Below the pieces are notes generated by a model that was given only the letters and a program-made list of their open reading frames with translations, made no database searches and had not been told where the DNA came from. From Streptomyces californicus (GTDB lineage: Bacteria; Actinomycetota; Actinomycetes; Streptomycetales; Streptomycetaceae): DNA of 64,000 nt. The stretch's first letter is position 1. The number at the start of each line of letters is the position of its first letter. The position numbers and the translations under genes were made by a program. The stretch lies in contig NZ_JNZZ01000023.1 in the NCBI RefSeq assembly GCF_000717645.1, positions 1 through 64,000 of the forward strand, read 5' to 3'. Positions 60,534 through 64,000 of this stretch are shown piece after piece.

Positions 60534-62714
60534 TCAGCCGATTCCGGGGATGAGGGAGAGGAGCAGGTCGATGAGCTTGATGCCGATGAACGGCGCGACG
60601 ATGCCGCCGAGTCCGTAGATCCCGAGGTTGCGGCGGAGCATCCGGTCGGCGCTCGCGGGCCGGTAGCGGACGCCCCGGAGGGCCAGCGGGACGAGGGCGA
60701 CGATGACCAGGGCGTTGAAGACGACCGCCGACAGGATCGCGGACTCGGGTGAGGCCAGTCCCATGATGTTGAGCCGGTCCAGCGACGGGTAGGCCACCGC
60801 GAACATGGCGGGAATGATCGCGAAGTACTTCGCGACGTCGTTGGCTATGGAGAACGTCGTCAACGCACCCCGCGTGATGAGGAGTTGTTTGCCGATCTCG
60901 ACGATCTCGATGAGCTTGGTCGGGTCGGAGTCGAGGTCCACCATGTTCCCGGCCTCCTTGGCGGCCGAGGTCCCGGTGTTCATCGCCACGCCGACGTCCG
61001 CCTGGGCGAGCGCGGGCGCGTCGTTGGTGCCGTCGCCGGTCATCGCGACGAGCTTGCCGCCGGCCTGCTCCCGCTTGATGAGGGCCATCTTGTCCTCGGG
61101 CGTCGCCTCGGCGAGGAAGTCGTCGACGCCAGCCTCCTCGGCGATCGCCTTCGCGGTCAGCGGGTTGTCGCCCGTGATCATGACCGTACGGATGCCCATG
61201 CGGCGCAGTTCGTCGAACCGTTCCCGCATGCCCTCCTTCACCACGTCCTTGAGGTGGATCACGCCGAGGACCCGGGCGTCGCCGCCCTCGTCCGCCGAGG
61301 CCACCAGCAGCGGGGTCCCGCCGGCCTCGGCGATGCGGTCGGTGAGGTCGCGTACGTCCTCGGGGACCCGGCCCCCTCGCTCCTTCACCCAGGCCACGAC
61401 GGAGCCGGAGGCGCCCTTGCGCACCGCGCGCCCGTCGAGGTCGACGCCCGACATCCGGGTCTGCGCGGTGAACCGCACCCAGTCGGCGCCGGGCAGCTCC
61501 CCCGGATCCCGCTCCCGCAGCCCGTACGCCTCCTCGGCCAGGACGACGATCGAGCGGCCCTCGGGGGTCTCGTCGGCGAGCGAGGAGAGCTGGGCGGCGT
61601 CCGCGAGTTCGGCCGCCGGGACGCCCGCGACCGGGACGAACTCGGCCGCCTGCCGGTTGCCGAGGGTGATGGTGCCGGTCTTGTCGAGGAGGAGCGTGGA
61701 CACGTCTCCGGCGGCCTCGACCGCGCGTCCGGACATGGCGAGCACGTTGCGCTGCACGAGGCGGTCCATGCCCGCGATGCCGATCGCGGACAGCAGCGCC
61801 CCGATCGTGGTGGGGATCAGGCAGACCAGCAGCGCGGCCAGCACGATCATCGAGGTCTGATCGTCGGCCCCGGCGTAGATCGCGAAGGGCTTGAGGGTGA
61901 CGACGGCGAGCAGGAAGACGATCGTGAGGGACGCCAGAAGGATGTTCAGGGCGATCTCGTTGGGCGTCTTCTGCCGGGAGGCGCCCTCCACCAGGCCGAT
62001 CATGCGGTCGATGAAGGTCTCGCCGGGCTTCGTGGTGATCCGGACGACGATCCGGTCGGACAGCACCTTCGTGCCGCCGGTCACCGCGCTGCGGTCGCCG
62101 CCGGACTCTCGGATGACCGGGGCCGATTCGCCGGTGATCGCGGACTCGTCGACGGAGGCGACGCCCTCGACCACGTCCCCGTCGCCGGGGATGACGTCGC
62201 CGGCCTCGCAGACCACCAGGTCCCCGACGCGCAGGTCCGTCCCCGCGACGCGCTCCTCGGTGCGGGCCCCGGCGGGCGCTCCGGTACGTACTCCGGTACG
62301 GCTCTGCTTGAGGGAGTCGACGCCGGGGACGACACGGCGGGCGACCGTGTCGGTCTTGGCCTTGCGCAGCGTGTCGGCCTGGGCCTTGCCGCGGCCCTCC
62401 GCGACCGCCTCCGCCAGGTTGGCGAAGATCGTGGTCAGCCAGAGCCAGCCGGTGATCGCCCAGCCGAACCAGTCCGTCGGGTCGGTGAGCGCGAGCGCGG
62501 TGGTGACGACGGAGCCGACCAGGACGACGAACATCACCGGCGACTTGACCATGACGCGCGGATCGAGCTTGCGCAGGGCGTCCGGGAACGAGGTCACCAA
62601 CTGCCGGGGGTCGAACAGCCCGCTGCCGCCCCGGGCGGGGGCTGCCCCGGGTCCGCCGGCCGGCGGCGCGTCGGTGCGAGGGGGACGGGTGGGGGCGGGG
62701 GTGGCGGTGCTCAT
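60534..62714 (-). CDS. kdpB: Potassium-transporting P-type ATPase subunit B
   Basis: 726 aa catalytic subunit. The phosphorylated aspartate is D344 in [26 protein letters not shown] is the actuator motif, [19 protein letters not shown] and [23 protein letters not shown] are the hinge motifs. The first 45 residues are a Pro/Ala-rich extension. The ATG overlaps the kdpA stop (ATGA). High-affinity K+ uptake under potassium limitation. Confidence 0.98.
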   Translation of the reverse strand: MSTATPAPTRPPRTDAPPAGGPGAAPARGGSGLFDPRQLVTSFPDALRKLDPRVMVKSPVMFVVLVGSVVTTALALTDPTDWFGWAITGWLWLTTIFANLAEAVAEGRGKAQADTLRKAKTDTVARRVVPGVDSLKQSRTGVRTGAPAGARTEERVAGTDLRVGDLVVCEAGDVIPGDGDVVEGVASVDESAITGESAPVIRESGGDRSAVTGGTKVLSDRIVVRITTKPGETFIDRMIGLVEGASRQKTPNEIALNILLASLTIVFLLAVVTLKPFAIYAGADDQTSMIVLAALLVCLIPTTIGALLSAIGIAGMDRLVQRNVLAMSGRAVEAAGDVSTLLLDKTGTITLGNRQAAEFVPVAGVPAAELADAAQLSSLADETPEGRSIVVLAEEAYGLRERDPGELPGADWVRFTAQTRMSGVDLDGRAVRKGASGSVVAWVKERGGRVPEDVRDLTDRIAEAGGTPLLVASADEGGDARVLGVIHLKDVVKEGMRERFDELRRMGIRTVMITGDNPLTAKAIAEEAGVDDFLAEATPEDKMALIKREQAGGKLVAMTGDGTNDAPALAQADVGVAMNTGTSAAKEAGNMVDLDSDPTKLIEIVEIGKQLLITRGALTTFSIANDVAKYFAIIPAMFAVAYPSLDRLNIMGLASPESAILSAVVFNALVIVALVPLALRGVRYRPASADRMLRRNLGIYGLGGIVAPFIGIKLIDLLLSLIPGIG

Positions 62715-64000
62715 GAGGCGAGCCCTTCGGCAAGCGGACCCAGCGCCAGGGCCGGGAAGTAGGTGAGTCCGGTGATGATGAGGATCGTGCCGACGAGCAG
62801 CCCCGCGTAGAGCGGCTTGTCGGTGCGCAGCGTGCCCGCGGTCTCCGGCACCGGCCGCTGCTCGGCGAGCGAGCCGGCCAGGGCGAGGACGAACACCATC
62901 GGCAGGAACCGGCCGAGCAGCATCGCGATGCCGAGCGTGGTGTTGAACCACTGCGTGTCGGCGTTGAGCCCGGCGAAGGCGGAGCCGTTGTTGTTGGCGG
63001 CCGAGGTGTAGGCGTACAGGATCTCGGAGAAGCCGTGCGCGCCGGAGTTGGTCATCGAGTCGGCGGGCGTGGGCAGGGCCATGGCGACGGCGGTGAAGCC
63101 GAGTACGAGCGCCGGGGTGACGAGGATGTAGCAGGCGGCGAGCTGGATCTGCCGGGTGCCGATCTTCTTGCCGAGGTATTCGGGGGTGCGGCCGACCATC
63201 AGTCCGGCGATGAACACGGCGATGACCGCCATGATCAGCATGCCGTAGAGGCCGGAGCCGACGCCGCCGGGGGCGATCTCGCCGAGCTGCATGCCCAGCA
63301 GGGTGATACCGCCGCCGAATCCGGTGTACGAGGAGTGGAAGGAATTCACCGCGCCGGTGGAGGTGAGCGTGGTGGCCACGGCGAAGAGCGACGATCCGGC
63401 GATGCCGAAACGGGTCTCCTTGCCTTCCATGGCGCCGCCCGCGATCTCGAAAGCGGGCCCCCGGTGGGCGAATTCGGTCCACATCATCAGCGCCGAGAAG
63501 CCGAGCCAGATGACGGCCATCGCACCGAGGATCGCGTATCCCTGCTTCAGCGAGCCGACCATCCGGCCGAAGGTCCGCGTCAGCGCGAACGGGATCAGCA
63601 GGATGAGGAAGATCTCGAAGAGGTTGGACAGCGGATTCGGATTCTCGAAGGGGTGGGCGGAGTTGGCGTTGAAATAGCCGCCGCCGTTGGTTCCGAGTTC
63701 CTTGATGGCTTCCTGGGAGGCGACCGCGCCGCCGTTCCATTCCTGCGTACCGCCGGTGAACTGTCCGACGGAGTGGATGCCGGAGAAGTTCTGGATCGCC
63801 CCGCAGGCGACGAGGACGATCGCGCCGAGGAACGCGATGGGCAGCAGAACGCGTACGGTGCCGCGCACCAGGTCGGCCCAGAAGTTGCCGAGTTCACCGG
63901 TGCGGGAGCGGGCGAAGCCCCGTACGAGCGCCACCGCGACGGCCATGCCGACGGCGGCGGACAGGAAGTTCTGCACGGCGAGGCCGCCGGTCTGCACGAC
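62711..64000 (-). CDS. kdpA: Potassium-transporting ATPase subunit A (partial, runs off the window)
   Basis: The C-terminal ~429 residues are inside the window; the N-terminus lies beyond 64000. Selectivity-filter-like stretches are visible: [61 protein letters not shown]+-binding channel subunit of KdpFABC; the kdpF and any kdpDE genes would be to the right. Confidence 0.97.
   Translation of the reverse strand, partial: VVQTGGLAVQNFLSAAVGMAVAVALVRGFARSRTGELGNFWADLVRGTVRVLLPIAFLGAIVLVACGAIQNFSGIHSVGQFTGGTQEWNGGAVASQEAIKELGTNGGGYFNANSAHPFENPNPLSNLFEIFLILLIPFALTRTFGRMVGSLKQGYAILGAMAVIWLGFSALMMWTEFAHRGPAFEIAGGAMEGKETRFGIAGSSLFAVATTLTSTGAVNSFHSSYTGFGGGITLLGMQLGEIAPGGVGSGLYGMLIMAVIAVFIAGLMVGRTPEYLGKKIGTRQIQLAACYILVTPALVLGFTAVAMALPTPADSMTNSGAHGFSEILYAYTSAANNNGSAFAGLNADTQWFNTTLGIAMLLGRFLPMVFVLALAGSLAEQRPVPETAGTLRTDKPLYAGLLVGTILIITGLTYFPALALGPLAEGLAS

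Overview
High-GC actinobacterial chromosome, almost certainly Streptomyces: GTG/TTG starts are common, third codon positions are GC-saturated, and the gene order matches my memory of the S. coelicolor region around SCO4873-SCO4914 (sigQ-afsQ1-afsQ2, add, deoA, cdd, BMP-type nucleoside transporter, nonulosonic-acid wall polymer genes). All homology statements are read from motifs in the translated sequence; no search was run.

Region 1 (about 1-33.1 kb) is mostly conserved core. Its theme is nucleoside salvage: deoC with two aldehyde dehydrogenase genes, udk, add, deoA, cdd, a BMP-type ABC nucleoside importer (two permeases, ATPase, binding lipoprotein) and an M20 amidohydrolase. Five of these transcription units carry the same 12-bp palindrome (consensus CTACGCGCGTAG) just upstream, which points to one regulon controlled by a regulator outside the window. 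Between them lie the sigQ/afsQ1/afsQ2/lipoprotein signalling locus, a LysR-MFS divergent pair, an L,D-transpeptidase, an ECF sigma factor with a SnoaL-like C-terminus, a STAS protein, a large secreted subtilisin and an Uma2-type nuclease-fold protein. Many units end in strong GC-rich hairpins.

Region 2 (33.2-36.4 kb) is an accessory three-gene operon with overlapping genes: a DUF262 protein, an AAA ATPase with a DUF3696-like C-terminus, and a protein of unknown family. It looks like a phage-defence type system. Region 3 (36.5-47.0 kb) is a cell-wall nonulosonic-acid (Kdn/sialic-type) polymer cluster: NeuB-like synthase, a cytidylyltransferase fused to a HAD phosphatase, putative glycosyl/polysialyl-type transferases, a GT2, an O-acyltransferase, and next to it a secreted sialidase that could trim the same polymer.

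Region 4 (47.3-59.7 kb) is a mosaic: a 5'-truncated HINT/toxin gene with an Imm53-like immunity gene, a LysE exporter, a lipoprotein L,D-transpeptidase, an ECF sigma factor with a coupled membrane partner, a second putative defence pair (AAA ATPase plus TOPRIM-like protein), a DUF397/XRE regulatory pair and several small genes. Region 5 (59.8-64 kb) is the kdpABC potassium pump operon, with kdpA running off the right edge.

No tRNA, rRNA, CRISPR array or insertion sequence was recognised.
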